Shown here: positions 42,586-51,615 of the stretch, piece after piece | Numbering within the stretch: position 1 is the first letter of the stretch | Layout: each line of letters begins with the position of its first letter | Assembly: GCF_005116575.1 (NCBI RefSeq) | Contig: NZ_SWCN01000018.1 | Location: 53,291-117,290, forward strand | Length of the DNA stretch: 64,000 nucleotides | Direction: 5' to 3' | From: Desulforhopalus sp. IMCC35007 | GTDB taxonomy: Bacteria; Desulfobacterota; Desulfobulbia; Desulfobulbales; Desulfocapsaceae | The notes under the pieces: generated by a model | Seen by the model: only the letters and a program-made list of their open reading frames with translations | Databases searched by the model: none | What the model was told of the DNA's origin: nothing | Translations under genes and position numbers: made by a program

Positions 42586-42843
42586 GTGAACGAAGAGCAG
42601 AACAAAGACCCAATGCACGGCGTTACTCTGGAACAGATTCTCAATTATCTGGTTCTTGACTACGGCTGGGAAAAGTTGGGCACTTATATTAAAATTAAGT
42701 GTTTTCAAAGTAACCCCACCATCAAGTCAAGTTTGAAATTTCTGCGTAAGACCCCCTGGGCGAGAGAGAAAGTCGAACAGCTCTATGTTACGACCATAAA
42801 AAAAGGATCCAAGAGGAAGAAAGCTGCTACTAAGACGAAGTGA
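42586..42843 (+). CDS. VF530/DUF2132 family small protein
   Basis: 85 aa from GTG 42586 with GAGGA 5-9 nt upstream. The core DPMHGVTLEQILNYLVLDYG and NPTIKSSLKFLRKTPWARE match the VF530 family, a small helical fold proposed to bind DNA. The tail is very basic (KKGSKRKKAATKTK). The stop codon lies inside a terminator hairpin. The exact role is unknown. Confidence 0.85.
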   Translation: MNEEQNKDPMHGVTLEQILNYLVLDYGWEKLGTYIKIKCFQSNPTIKSSLKFLRKTPWAREKVEQLYVTTIKKGSKRKKAATKTK

Positions 42844-42862
42844 GTCTTAGTCATTCTTTTTT
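42829..42862 (+). terminator. Terminator overlapping the VF530 stop codon
   Basis: 8-bp perfect stem (42829-42836 with 42844-42851) followed by a seven-T run at 42856-42862. Confidence 0.8.
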
Positions 42863-42930
42863 TATCGCATACGGTAATGTTATCGGTACCTGAACTTTCA
42901 TCCCTTGAGCCAGCTGTTACTGCGGCTGCC

Positions 42931-43542
42931 TTACTCTACATTGGGATTATCTGCCTCTTTTTGTAGCAGCTGTGCGAGCTCTTTACCGGCATCAAATGCT
43001 TCTGTCAGGTAATCCACTTTTTTGTCGATTTCACCCCTGCGATCGACCCCCCGGCAAAGGATAGTCTTCCATAGACCAGCATTGAGAACGTCAAAGAAAT
43101 ATTTGACGGTAAGTATTGCTCCATCAAAGAGTTTTTTGCCACTTGTCGCTCCCACCGAAATAAATAATCCCTTGCGTGTTTCCGGTGCCTCTCCAAAGAC
43201 CTGCTTTTCAATCCAGTATTTCCGAACCCAGAGAGACTGACAGCGGTCCATAAATATTTTTGTATGGGCGCTCACCGAATAAAAAAAGATGGGTGATGCA
43301 AGCATAATCCCGTCACTGGCTTCAACTTTGGCCAGAATTTCGGGGAAATCGTCTCGAATGGCACACTCTCCTGTTTTTATACAGTTATATATTTCAAGAC
43401 ATGGAGAAATTTTATAGTCCCTGAGAAATATTTCTTCCACATGGGCTCCTTCCTGCCTTGCCCCGGTCACAGCCTGCTGTAAAAGAGCAGCACTATTTCC
43501 ATTTCGCCGGGGACTGCCGTAAATTGCAATAATGTTGACCAT
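42931..43542 (-). CDS. NADPH-dependent FMN reductase / flavodoxin-fold protein
   Basis: 203 aa. The N-terminal flavodoxin-like signature IAIYGSPRRNGNSAALLQQA is the FMN phosphate loop. ASPIFFYSVSAHTKIFMDRC is the second flavin contact of the multimeric flavodoxin (WrbA/iron-sulfur flavoprotein-like) family. A Cys pair (CLEIYNCIKTGEC) is at the place where iron-sulfur flavoproteins bind a cluster, but the spacing is not the compact CxxCxxC form. Probably a cytoplasmic electron carrier or reductase. A GGAGG site precedes the ATG. Confidence 0.88.
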   Translation of the reverse strand: MVNIIAIYGSPRRNGNSAALLQQAVTGARQEGAHVEEIFLRDYKISPCLEIYNCIKTGECAIRDDFPEILAKVEASDGIMLASPIFFYSVSAHTKIFMDRCQSLWVRKYWIEKQVFGEAPETRKGLFISVGATSGKKLFDGAILTVKYFFDVLNAGLWKTILCRGVDRRGEIDKKVDYLTEAFDAGKELAQLLQKEADNPNVE

Positions 43543-44225
43543 GAAGCCTCCTTATAAATTCTGACCTGTTTACTTATATATACCCGTATTTTCTTCCATC
43601 TGCACTGAGATATCTCAAGCTGTCCCCGACTGGCGGTACTATGGTTGTTCCCAATGAAGGGTACTTTTCAGCAGAGCTCCATTCTAAAGGCCGGAGGATG
43701 AGACCTGAACAGGTCTTTGTAAATAAGGGCTCTTCTGTATCTGTATTGGTTCTTCTGCAAAGGGTAAATCTTACCTGTCACTGTTACCTGTTGTAACAAT
43801 TTCAGGTGTTGAAGAAGGGTGGTGTGATTACTTTTCTCATTTGTAAAAAGAACGCCTCCAGAGTGTTACTTCCCCACAATTCTGTAGTTAGTTGCTCTTG
43901 TCCCATGACCGGGATGTATGCTCTCTGGTAAAGCTAATTGACCAATAATATAGAGTTATCGGTAGAAAGATACGATGCGGCACAGCTCTTGCTCTTGTGA
44001 AGATAAGAAGCGATCTTTCAATGAGTTGAAAATGCGGTATATTTTTAGCTGAATTAATGAGAAGGATTGTCCGTTGTTACAGACTATTGCCACACTCTGC
44101 TTTGGTGCATTTATTGACGGCCCTGGCGCTGCGCATGGAATTGGGTTTCTGCTTCTCGGTACACATCAGGCCTGAGCTTTCTGGGGTAAGTAGCTAATGA
44201 TACAGGTATCATACATCACATGGTA
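43543..44225. other. Non-coding stretch before the TRAP remnant
   Basis: About 680 nt without a supported gene. It contains an exact 7-bp-arm palindrome at 43701-43716 (AGACCTG AA CAGGTCT), a possible operator. Short frames around 44070-44180 are hydrophobic in part and may be more of the same decayed transporter as 44226-44378. Confidence 0.4.
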
Positions 44226-44378
44226 ATGACGGCGGTGGTACCTGAGGAGAGACCCCTTAATGATATGTCTGGCTCAATCGTGCCTTTTGTCATTATAATG
44301 TGTATCGGTCTTGGTGTGGTGATGGCCTTCCCGGATATCGCCTTGTGGTTATCGCAGACTTATTATGCAAAGCAATGA
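44226..44378 (+). pseudogene. Remnant of a TRAP-transporter large permease C-terminus
   Basis: 50 codons, MTAVVPEERPLNDMSGSIVP then FVIIMCIGLGVVMAFPDIAL and WLSQTYY. It resembles the last membrane helix of a DctM-type TRAP permease (IVPFxxxxxxxLxxxxxxPxLxLWLP). No ribosome-binding site or upstream domain remains. I infer a fragment left by deletion; the match is by eye. Confidence 0.4.
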
Positions 44379-44400
44379 ATCTTCCATCTTCTCTAAAAAA

Positions 44401-44437
44401 CAGTATGATGCTGGAGACACATGTAGGCATCATACTG
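44401..44437 (+). promoter_or_regulatory. 11-bp inverted repeat before eutB
   Basis: CAGTATGATGC at 44401-44411 pairs perfectly with 44427-44437 around 15 nt, ending 31 nt before the eutB ATG. There is no T-run, so it is more likely an operator or an mRNA hairpin in the leader than a terminator. Confidence 0.5.
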
Positions 44438-44468
44438 AGAGGTTTAACTATTTAAAATCAGGTTTATT

Positions 44469-45842
44469 ATGTCTGTGATCGGAGCGTATGCGACAATGGG
44501 TTTAAGGGAACTGCTGGCCAAGGCAAGTCCGCCACGTTCCGGGGATACACTGGCAGGCCTTGCAGCTGCAAGTGAAGAGGAGCGGGTTCGGGCGCAGATG
44601 GCGCTGGCTGATGTACCACTGAGCCGTTTTTTAAATGAATGCGTTGTACCCTATGAACAAGATGAGATCACCCGGCTGATTATCGATGGACATGACAAAA
44701 AAGCCTTTGCTGCCATTGCAGGTTTTTCAGTCGGTGAATTCAGAGACTGGCTCCTGACAGACGAGGTAACGACTGCAACACTTACAGAGCTTGCTTGTGG
44801 CATAACTCCTGAGATGGCTGCCGCGGTTTCAAAACTCATGGGTATACAGGATCTTATTCTGGTCGCGTCCAAATGTTCTGTGACAACCAGCTTTCGTAAC
44901 ACTATCGGGCTGCCGGGAACGCTGTCTGTAAGATTGCAGCCCAATCACCCCACCGATGACTTGAGGGGGATCGCCGCCTCGACCCTTGACGGTCTTTGCT
45001 ATGGCTGCGGAGATGCTGTAATCGGTATTAATCCTGCAACAGATAATGTGGAAAACATTAGTCGCCTGCTGCAAATGCTTGATGATTTAATTGAACGTTA
45101 CCGGATACCAACCCAAAGCTGTGTCCTTACCCATGTGACAACGACCATGGAGGCAATGAAAAAAGGTGCTCCGGTGGACCTCTGTTTCCAATCCATTGCA
45201 GGCACGGAAAAGGCCAATGCCAGTTTTGGGGTGAATCTTGGACTCTTGCAGGAAGCCCATGAGGCGACCTTGGCTCTTGGTCGTGGAACACTTGGAAATA
45301 ACGTGATGTATTTTGAAACGGGGCAGGGAAGTGCACTCTCGGCCAATGGACACTCTGGAGTAGACCAGCAAACCCTCGAGGCACGGGCCTATGCTGTTGC
45401 CAGGAAATTCAAGCCGTTACTCGTCAACACTGTGGTTGGCTTCATCGGGCCGGAATACCTTTATAACGGCAAACAGATTATACGTGCAGGGCTCGAAGAT
45501 CACTTTTGCGGTAAACTCCTTGGTGTGCCCATGGGTGTTGATGTGTGCTATACCAACCATGCCGAGGCGGATCAGGACGATATGGATGTTTTGCTGACGC
45601 TGCTTGGCAATGCAGGGTGCAATTTTATTATGGGAGTGCCTGGAGCAGACGATATTATGCTCAACTATCAGTCCACCTCTTTTCATGATGCTGCATATAT
45701 CAGAAAGTTACTTGGGCTGACACCTGCACCGGAATTTCAGACGTGGCTCGAATCTATGTCTATCCATGACAACCAGGGTCGGCTGCTTCCCGTTAGCAGC
45801 AAAAACAGGCTGCTGGATATAAAAGGTGAGGTGAGCCGGTGA
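44469..45842 (+). CDS. eutB: Ethanolamine ammonia-lyase large subunit EutB
   Basis: 457 aa, full length. Adenosylcobalamin-dependent lyase subunit that turns ethanolamine into acetaldehyde and ammonia. Typical stretches are LRVQPNHPTDDLRGI-like (RLQPNHPTDDLRGIAASTLD), AVIGINPATDNVENISRLLQ, the substrate-pocket CFQSIAGTEKANASFGVNLG and MYFETGQGSALSANGHSG. The stop overlaps eutC by 4 nt. No microcompartment shell, eutA reactivase or aldehyde dehydrogenase gene is in the window, so this is a minimal system at this locus. Confidence 0.96.
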   Translation: MSVIGAYATMGLRELLAKASPPRSGDTLAGLAAASEEERVRAQMALADVPLSRFLNECVVPYEQDEITRLIIDGHDKKAFAAIAGFSVGEFRDWLLTDEVTTATLTELACGITPEMAAAVSKLMGIQDLILVASKCSVTTSFRNTIGLPGTLSVRLQPNHPTDDLRGIAASTLDGLCYGCGDAVIGINPATDNVENISRLLQMLDDLIERYRIPTQSCVLTHVTTTMEAMKKGAPVDLCFQSIAGTEKANASFGVNLGLLQEAHEATLALGRGTLGNNVMYFETGQGSALSANGHSGVDQQTLEARAYAVARKFKPLLVNTVVGFIGPEYLYNGKQIIRAGLEDHFCGKLLGVPMGVDVCYTNHAEADQDDMDVLLTLLGNAGCNFIMGVPGADDIMLNYQSTSFHDAAYIRKLLGLTPAPEFQTWLESMSIHDNQGRLLPVSSKNRLLDIKGEVSR

Positions 45843-46624
45843 CAGAGAATAATCGATTCGTGTATACCCCTGATCCCTGGTCTGGTCTGCAGAAATTTAC
45901 AGATGCCCGGATAGGTCTTGGCCGGTGCGGCTCGAGTCTGCCTCTAAAGCAGAGACTAGAATTTAAACTGGCTCAGGCCAGAGCCAGGGATGCGGTACAT
46001 CAGCCCGCTAATCTGGAAGAGATCGCAGTACAGTTGAATAAAAGGGCTTACTCCTCCCTGCAGCTTGGGAGCAGCGTACGTGACAGGGAAGAGTATCTGA
46101 GGCGCCCGGATAAAGGCAGATGCCTCTCAGGAGAATCTCAAAAGATCCTTGAAGTACAAAAAAAGGGTTACGATCTGAGCATCGTCATCTGTGATGGTCT
46201 TTCAGCCCCAGCAATTCATCAGAGTGCGTCAGGTGTTGCTGGCGGGTTGCTGGATCTTTTCAGAAAAACGCCTCTTACCGTGGCGCCAACTTCCCTTGTA
46301 AAAAACGGCAGAGTCGCCATCGGAGACGAAATAGGCAGTGCACTTGGTGCACAAATGACGGTGGTTCTCATCGGTGAACGGCCGGGGCTCAGTTCGCCCA
46401 ATTCACTTGGGGCCTACCTTACCTATGGGCCAAAGCCAGGGACGACTGACGAGGCTCGTAATTGTGTCTCCAATATTCGGCCGGGAGGCATGGCCGTTGA
46501 GGAAGCTGTCAGAAAAATCTCCTATCTTATTGAAAAGGCTTTGCAGCAAAGGCAAACAGGTATTGAACTCAAAGATACCATGGCTGAAGATTATCTGCCG
46601 ATGGCAGGCTTACTGGACTCATGA
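45839..46624 (+). CDS. eutC: Ethanolamine ammonia-lyase small subunit EutC
   Basis: 261 aa from GTG 45839, overlapping eutB. The small subunit completes the cobalamin site: KKGYDLSIVICDGLSAPAIH, FLVGERPGLSSPNSLGAYLT-like (GERPGLSSPNSLGAYLTYGP) and ARNCVSNIRPGGMAVEEAV are family signatures. It is a little shorter than the roughly 295 residues of enteric EutC, mainly at the N-terminus. Confidence 0.95.
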   Translation: MTENNRFVYTPDPWSGLQKFTDARIGLGRCGSSLPLKQRLEFKLAQARARDAVHQPANLEEIAVQLNKRAYSSLQLGSSVRDREEYLRRPDKGRCLSGESQKILEVQKKGYDLSIVICDGLSAPAIHQSASGVAGGLLDLFRKTPLTVAPTSLVKNGRVAIGDEIGSALGAQMTVVLIGERPGLSSPNSLGAYLTYGPKPGTTDEARNCVSNIRPGGMAVEEAVRKISYLIEKALQQRQTGIELKDTMAEDYLPMAGLLDS

Positions 46625-46674
46625 CTTTACTGGCTGTGCTGAGAGCGTCTTATCGTCTTTTTCTGTAACGCATC

Positions 46675-46721
46675 CCCCAAGGCCCTTGTAACAGGAGTAA
46701 AATATTACTCGGGCCTTGGGG
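46675..46721. terminator. Compound hairpin between eutC and the acyl-CoA synthetase
   Basis: Perfect 11-bp outer stem (46675-46685 with 46711-46721) enclosing a second 6-bp hairpin (46695-46700 with 46705-46710). It lies between converging genes and probably ends transcription both ways, though T-runs are poor. Confidence 0.7.
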
Positions 46722-46784
46722 CACTTCTTCATGTTGAAAGAAAAAATAAGTGGCGTTATGCGAAAGGACAGGGCACATTCGTCA

Positions 46785-48389
46785 TTAATTTACACGCCTT
46801 CTTCCTTCCCATTCTTTTTCCCGCAGTTTGAATTTCTGAATCTTACCTGTAGCGGTTTTAGGTAGATCGCTAAATTCGATATACTTGGGGGCCTTAAAGC
46901 GGGCGAGATGCTCTTTGGTGAAGGTAATGATGTCTTCTGCAGTGGCGGAGGCGTTGGGTTTTAATATAATAAATGCCTTGGGTACTTCGCCCCATTTATC
47001 GTCTGGAACGGGGATGACAGCCACCTCCTGGACGGCGGGATGACGGTATATAACATTTTCGACTTCAACGGTTGAGATATTTTCTCCACCACTGATGATG
47101 ATATCTTTTTTTCTGTCCATAATCTGGACATAGCCGTCCTCGTGCATGACTGCCAGATCCCCGCTGTGGAACCAGCCCCCGGCAAATGCCGCTTCCGTTG
47201 CTTTGGGATCTTTGTAATACCCAGTCATTACGTTGTTACCACGCATGACAATTTCACCGATAGTTAGACCGTCCCGTGGTACGGGTTCCATGGTGATTGG
47301 ATCGACAACATCCATATAATGGGTGACAATATAAGGTACCCCCTGGCGTGATTTTACGTCTGCCAGTTCAGCGGCGGAAAGATCCTTCCAGGTTGGTTGC
47401 CAGGCACAGACACTATGGGGGCCATACACCTCCGTTAGGCCATACGTATGGGTTATCTCAGCACCAATTTTTTCCATATTGCTGATGATGGTAGGTGCAG
47501 GTGGCGCTCCAGCAGTCATTATTTTAAGGGGCTGTTTTATTTTCATATCGGCAGCACCCGGCCAACTGCTCATGATGATGAGAATTGTTGGCGCGGCACA
47601 GAGATGTGTGACATTCTCCTCTTGGATCAACCTGTAAATATCTTCTGCAATTACGGCTCGTAAGCAGACATGCGTCGCTCCTGCTGCAGTAATACCCCAG
47701 GTAAAACACCAGCCGTTGCAATGGAACATGGGAAGTGTCCATAAATAGACAGATGCGGGTGTAACGCCGGATTCAAGAATTTCCCCAATTGCGTTGAGGT
47801 ATGCTCCCCGGTGATGGTACATGACTCCCTTTGGTCGTCCGGTTGTGCCACTGGTATAGTTAATGGCAATGAGCTGGTCTTCTGAATCTATATCTGTTGG
47901 CGGTGCCACGGGTGAGGCTTCAGCGAGAAAGGCTTCATACTCGAGGCTTCCATGAATAGTGATGTTTTTATCAATATCACAAATAGTTACATAGGTTTTT
48001 ACCTTTGATAATTCGCGTGGGTCAACGGTTGCGGCCAGTTCACTGTCAACAACGAGCAGTTTGGCATCTGAGTGGTCGACGATATAGGAAACTTCTCCTT
48101 TGGAAAGGCGAATATTGACACTCACGAGTGCGGCGCCGATCATTGGTACAGCATAATGTGCCTCAAGCATTGGTGGAATGTTGGGGCAGATAAAAGCTAC
48201 CTTGTCGCCTTTACCGACACCTTTGGCCTTCAGTGCATTGGCAAGACGATATACGCGTTCGGAAAACTGTTTGTAGGTATAGCGCTGATCTTTGTAGACA
48301 ACAGCGAGCTTATTGGGATAAACGAAAGCACTTCGGGTAAGAAATTCTACAGGTGTCAGAATACTCTTGTTCACATTTGCAATTGCCAT
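46785..48389 (-). CDS. AMP-forming acyl-CoA synthetase
   Basis: 534 aa from ATG 48389, which has AAGGAGTGG upstream; the frame opens 17 codons earlier without a site. The ANL-superfamily motifs are present: YTSGTTGRPKGVMYHHRG, GLTEVYGP, GWFHSGDLAVMHEDGYVQIM, RKKDIIISGGENISTVEVEN and the C-terminal PKTATGKIQKF, where Lys is the adenylation lysine. It activates a medium/long or branched carboxylic acid to its CoA ester. The substrate cannot be set by eye. It is alone on its strand. Confidence 0.93.
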   Translation of the reverse strand: MAIANVNKSILTPVEFLTRSAFVYPNKLAVVYKDQRYTYKQFSERVYRLANALKAKGVGKGDKVAFICPNIPPMLEAHYAVPMIGAALVSVNIRLSKGEVSYIVDHSDAKLLVVDSELAATVDPRELSKVKTYVTICDIDKNITIHGSLEYEAFLAEASPVAPPTDIDSEDQLIAINYTSGTTGRPKGVMYHHRGAYLNAIGEILESGVTPASVYLWTLPMFHCNGWCFTWGITAAGATHVCLRAVIAEDIYRLIQEENVTHLCAAPTILIIMSSWPGAADMKIKQPLKIMTAGAPPAPTIISNMEKIGAEITHTYGLTEVYGPHSVCAWQPTWKDLSAAELADVKSRQGVPYIVTHYMDVVDPITMEPVPRDGLTIGEIVMRGNNVMTGYYKDPKATEAAFAGGWFHSGDLAVMHEDGYVQIMDRKKDIIISGGENISTVEVENVIYRHPAVQEVAVIPVPDDKWGEVPKAFIILKPNASATAEDIITFTKEHLARFKAPKYIEFSDLPKTATGKIQKFKLREKEWEGRRRVN

Positions 48390-48849
48390 AAGACCACTCC
48401 TTGTTGAAGATGTTGATGAGAAAGTATTCCATCCAATCAAATGCCATATTGGTTCCTGTGAGAAAGGTAATTGCCTCTCCGCAGGTTTATTGCCTATTGT
48501 GTTTCAATGTTGCCACGCATGATCGTTGAGATTTACCCGAGAGCAGATGGCTGACTGTATCCTGATTCTTCAAGGGAGCTCTCTTCTGCCGATGTGCTGT
48601 CTATTATAATTTGGTTTCAGAGCTTAAAGCTACATCTTTTCGGCAGCTTACGCAAATGGTATTACGGATGGTTCGACAATTGGCGTTACACTTTGGCAAA
48701 GGAACTCCATGTCTTTCCGGGGGTGTGATTGACATTTGGAAACGATAAAAATTGCTCAGTATAAATCAGACTCAGGGAGCGAATACTTACAATGGAAGTA
48801 TTGCAAGAGACATAGGGCAATTGTAACAAAAATCTACGAGAGAAAAGAA
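48390..48849. promoter_or_regulatory. Divergent region between acyl-CoA synthetase and haemoglobin genes
   Basis: 460 nt holding promoters for both directions. I see no clear operator or other structure. The frame from 48736 to the haemoglobin start is not typical of the protein and is probably untranslated. Confidence 0.4.
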
Positions 48850-49296
48850 ATGCAAAAAACAATAGAATTTCAAAACAATGCTTTTACGTTATTGGGTGGT
48901 ATCGAGGGTATTCGCAGCCTGGCCGACTGTTTCTATGACATAATGGATAGTCAGCCCGAGGCAGGTAGAATTAGAGCAATGCATCCGGCAGATTTGGGGC
49001 CGACCAAGGAGAGGTTTGCATTTTTTGTCTGCGGCTGGTTAGGAGGCCCGCAACTCTACAAAGAAAAGTACGGCTCCATTGATCTCACCGGTCTACACTC
49101 TTTTTTGCAGATAAATGGGGCTGACAGGGATGTATGGCTCTTGTGCATGGAAAAGGCTCTTTCCAGGCAGCCGATAGAGGATGATTTTAAGAACTATCTG
49201 GTGCAGCGTTTTCGACGTCCCGCCGAGAAAATCTGCAACTGGTGTCAACAGCAATTTATGCAGACACCAGTCACAATAAAACCTGATAATGGCTAA
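48850..49296 (+). CDS. Truncated haemoglobin, group II type
   Basis: 148 aa from ATG 48850 (GAGAAAAGAA before it). The group II signature FVCGWLGGPQLYKEKYG and the C-terminal ADRDVWLLCMEKALSRQP helix are clear. The histidine of the SIDLTGLHSFLQ stretch (the usual place of the proximal His) is present. Group II globins bind O2 or NO and protect against oxidative or nitrosative stress. It is a single gene. Confidence 0.9.
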   Translation: MQKTIEFQNNAFTLLGGIEGIRSLADCFYDIMDSQPEAGRIRAMHPADLGPTKERFAFFVCGWLGGPQLYKEKYGSIDLTGLHSFLQINGADRDVWLLCMEKALSRQPIEDDFKNYLVQRFRRPAEKICNWCQQQFMQTPVTIKPDNG

Positions 49297-49376
49297 AGGT
49301 ATGCCGGGTTTTGTGGTGCTTTTACACCATCAAGCGGTCTCGCCCCATGGGAAATGATACTGACTTGTGAAGTGAC

Positions 49377-50204
49377 TTAGAAAGAAAATGTAATTCCAGC
49401 CCGAACAGCGACATTGTCTAAAGGAAAACTCCCGTCCTGCTCAGTATAAAGAACCCCATACTGGTAGCCATAAAATGTTGCCTCGGCCGTGACATTTGTA
49501 TAGGAAAGCGACAGATCAAGGGAAAGGCTGTCGGTCAGACGATAGGCACAGCCCGCAGCTATAACGAAACCTAAAGGGTCATCAACATCCATAACTCTGG
49601 TTTTGTCGTAGTAATGGGTTGATGGGCTTCCAGCAGCTTCATATACCGAAGGATCAGGGTATCCGAGAGCCCAATGAGCTTCTTCATCAAAATCCCCGAA
49701 GTAGTAACCGAGACCGATACTAGCATAAGGAGTGAACCGGGTCTGGTTTGGATAGCGACCAACAATACTGAGAGTGGGGCCGGCAAGGCTGACATCACCA
49801 TCGCTTTTGATGGTGCTGTAACCCGTGGAAGTTGCCAGTGTTTCTCCCTCTATACTGTCATAGGCGAGTTCTACCCCCCAATATTTTGTGAAAAAATAGT
49901 TAACATAAAAGTTAGGAACGTAACTCTGTATTTCGTCAAGAGCATATATTGTGCCCAGAAATGTTCCGTCTCCCTGCCCTCCCCCCTTTGCGCCAGAGTC
50001 GGAGTCTGTCAGAGTCTGGTAGGATTCTCGCAGGCCGATTTGTAATTTATCTTTGAGGTATTTGTCGTAAAAACTGTTTGTCTGTTTCTGGGTGTGAAGG
50101 TTTTGGTCTTCCAGCTGAACATTGAGTTCTTCTTCGGCTTGAACATCAAAAGCAAGTAAGGCAAAGGCCACAATCAGGCACAGGACTATAAATGTTTTTT
50201 TCAT
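49377..50204 (-). CDS. OmpW-like outer-membrane beta-barrel protein
   Basis: 275 aa, signal peptide (about 1-23). An N-terminal charged stretch (to about residue 50) is followed by amphipathic beta strands (NFYVNYFFTKYWGVELAYDS, YASIGLGYYFGDF, SLDLSLSYTNVTAEATFYGY). The last residue is Phe in VRAGITFSF, the outer-membrane insertion signal. The layout suits an 8-stranded OmpW/OprF-type barrel. The function is unknown; small hydrophobic solute passage is the family suggestion. Confidence 0.85.
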   Translation of the reverse strand: MKKTFIVLCLIVAFALLAFDVQAEEELNVQLEDQNLHTQKQTNSFYDKYLKDKLQIGLRESYQTLTDSDSGAKGGGQGDGTFLGTIYALDEIQSYVPNFYVNYFFTKYWGVELAYDSIEGETLATSTGYSTIKSDGDVSLAGPTLSIVGRYPNQTRFTPYASIGLGYYFGDFDEEAHWALGYPDPSVYEAAGSPSTHYYDKTRVMDVDDPLGFVIAAGCAYRLTDSLSLDLSLSYTNVTAEATFYGYQYGVLYTEQDGSFPLDNVAVRAGITFSF

Positions 50205-50440
50205 TACTGTATCGTTAACTATATATATTTTCAGAAGGACAAGCTGAGGGGAGTTCAGGCAGGTCAGTATTTAAAAATTTACTTTTGGGTATGATCTTCC
50301 GGTTTCTAACCTTGTAAATATTGAGCCAGCAGTTCGGGTGGCATGGTCCGGGGAGGGATAATCGGCCAGTAGAAGATGTAACTGTTGTCTTCTTGCTTCT
50401 TAGAAATTTTCAGCGTTATCTCAAAATTTCCAGACAGATA

Positions 50441-50941
50441 TTAATGTTGTGGACGTGCTAACTGACCATTTCTTAAATCCATATGGTGCAATATCTGTTC
50501 GAAGAGTATTTCGAGCTCAATAGGCTTTTCCAGGATGGCATCAAAGGACTCTTCCACCTGCCAGATAGAGCTCGTATGAGCTATAACCGGTATTGTTTTA
50601 GTTTGACTTTTGACATAGCGGGCAAGGGTGTTCCCATTGAGACCGCGGAGGTTGATTGCCGAGAGAACCAGATCGAACTGTTTATTATGGAAATGGTGTA
50701 GAGCCTCAAGGCCATTGATTGTTGAAACAGTCAGGATTCCCCGTTTGGAAAGAAAGTGTGTAATAGTGTCCAGTAACTGCTCGTTGCCGTCGACTACAAG
50801 TACTTTTGGCTTTGTGTTCCTTGGCCTCAAGTTGATCTGTTGCTGAACGTGCTGATGAATGGTCAAAATATTTTTCTGTAATTCATCGAGCCGGCGATTC
50901 TGGTCTTGCGTGGGGCGTTTTGCTGCTATCTCATCGTTCAT
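50441..50941 (-). CDS. Pseudo-receiver response regulator (no phosphoacceptor Asp)
   Basis: 166 aa. Residues ~45-160 are a CheY-like receiver (KVLVVDGNEQLLDTITHFLS to AILEKPIELEIL). In the strand that normally reads DLxLLDxxxPG the sequence is DLVLSAINLRG, so the phosphorylated Asp is Ala. The acidic pair near the N-terminus is down to one Asp (VVDGN), while the switch Thr and the Lys (EKP) remain. No output domain is present. It probably acts by protein contact without phosphorylation. Confidence 0.85.
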   Translation of the reverse strand: MNDEIAAKRPTQDQNRRLDELQKNILTIHQHVQQQINLRPRNTKPKVLVVDGNEQLLDTITHFLSKRGILTVSTINGLEALHHFHNKQFDLVLSAINLRGLNGNTLARYVKSQTKTIPVIAHTSSIWQVEESFDAILEKPIELEILFEQILHHMDLRNGQLARPQH

Positions 50942-51082
50942 TTGTGCTGACTCCAGTTGCTGTCGATTTATACTTCAGACCTTTTGCCTGAAATAATTCC
51001 GCTGGTCTTAGAGCATTTTGTAAAACGCAATCATGAAAGGGCAGGAAACTATGTTTTTCGAGCCCTTATTCAAACTTGCCGT

Positions 51083-51358
51083 TTATTGCTGTGGTGGTGG
51101 GCCATCAGCTGGCATATTGTCCGGGAATGCGACAATTTGGCCTTCAATTTTCTTGCAGGTCGCCTTAACGGTGTCGTTGTTGCGGTTGGTAAAGGTTACA
51201 GCATCGCCTACTTCCTTGCCTTGACATGCCTGAATTGCCTCTGGGGGTGGTCCGGGACGTTTCTGGTTGCTTGCCGCCGTTGCATTTATGCTGACGAGAG
51301 CCATGACAGCGAATGCGGTCACAAAGGCTGAAAATTTGAATACATGGTTCTTTTTCAT
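51083..51358 (-). CDS. Small secreted Cys-containing protein
   Basis: 91 aa, signal peptide (about 1-29, ATA-A). The mature part (PEAIQACQGKEVGDAVTFTN, TVKATCKKIEGQIVAFPDN) has two Cys that likely form a disulfide and a Pro-rich end (ADGPPPQQ). Small periplasmic proteins with the ACxGKxxGDxVxF pattern occur in several gammaproteobacterial and delta groups near envelope or metal genes; the function is unknown. AGGAG precedes the ATG. Confidence 0.85.
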   Translation of the reverse strand: MKKNHVFKFSAFVTAFAVMALVSINATAASNQKRPGPPPEAIQACQGKEVGDAVTFTNRNNDTVKATCKKIEGQIVAFPDNMPADGPPPQQ

Positions 51359-51405
51359 TGTTTTCTCCTGGTTTTTATTGGTTGCTTTCGTTGCTATCTA
51401 TACCA

Positions 51406-51456
51406 GTTTCCCCGGCACCAAGGGGGGGGGAGGAGAGGGGGGCGGTGCCGGGAAAC
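51406..51456. repeat. Inverted repeat with a G-rich loop
   Basis: A 14-nt arm at 51406-51419 matches 51444-51456 with one bulged C. The loop on the + strand holds G9, GG and G6 runs. It can form a hairpin, or a G-quadruplex on the + strand. It sits between the 62-residue membrane gene and the small secreted gene, both on the - strand. Confidence 0.75.
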
Positions 51457-51615
51457 CTGACATTTTTTGGTTACCTGGTTGCAATGTATCTGCTAATTGA
51501 GGAGCAATTATGGAAGAATTGTGGATTTTCTGAGGGTATCACATTTTTAGCGATGCACCGGTGAGATTCCAGAAAAGACTTCCTGTTATACCTGTGTTCT
51601 CTTTTTTTCAAATCG

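Noticed and set aside
43701..43716. LexA-type SOS box
   Set aside because: The palindrome AGACCTGAACAGGTCT does not fit the LexA consensus sequences I know for this group and no SOS gene follows it.
44226..44378. A genuine 50-residue gene
   Set aside because: No ribosome-binding site, and the sequence looks like the last helix of a much larger permease; treated as a remnant.
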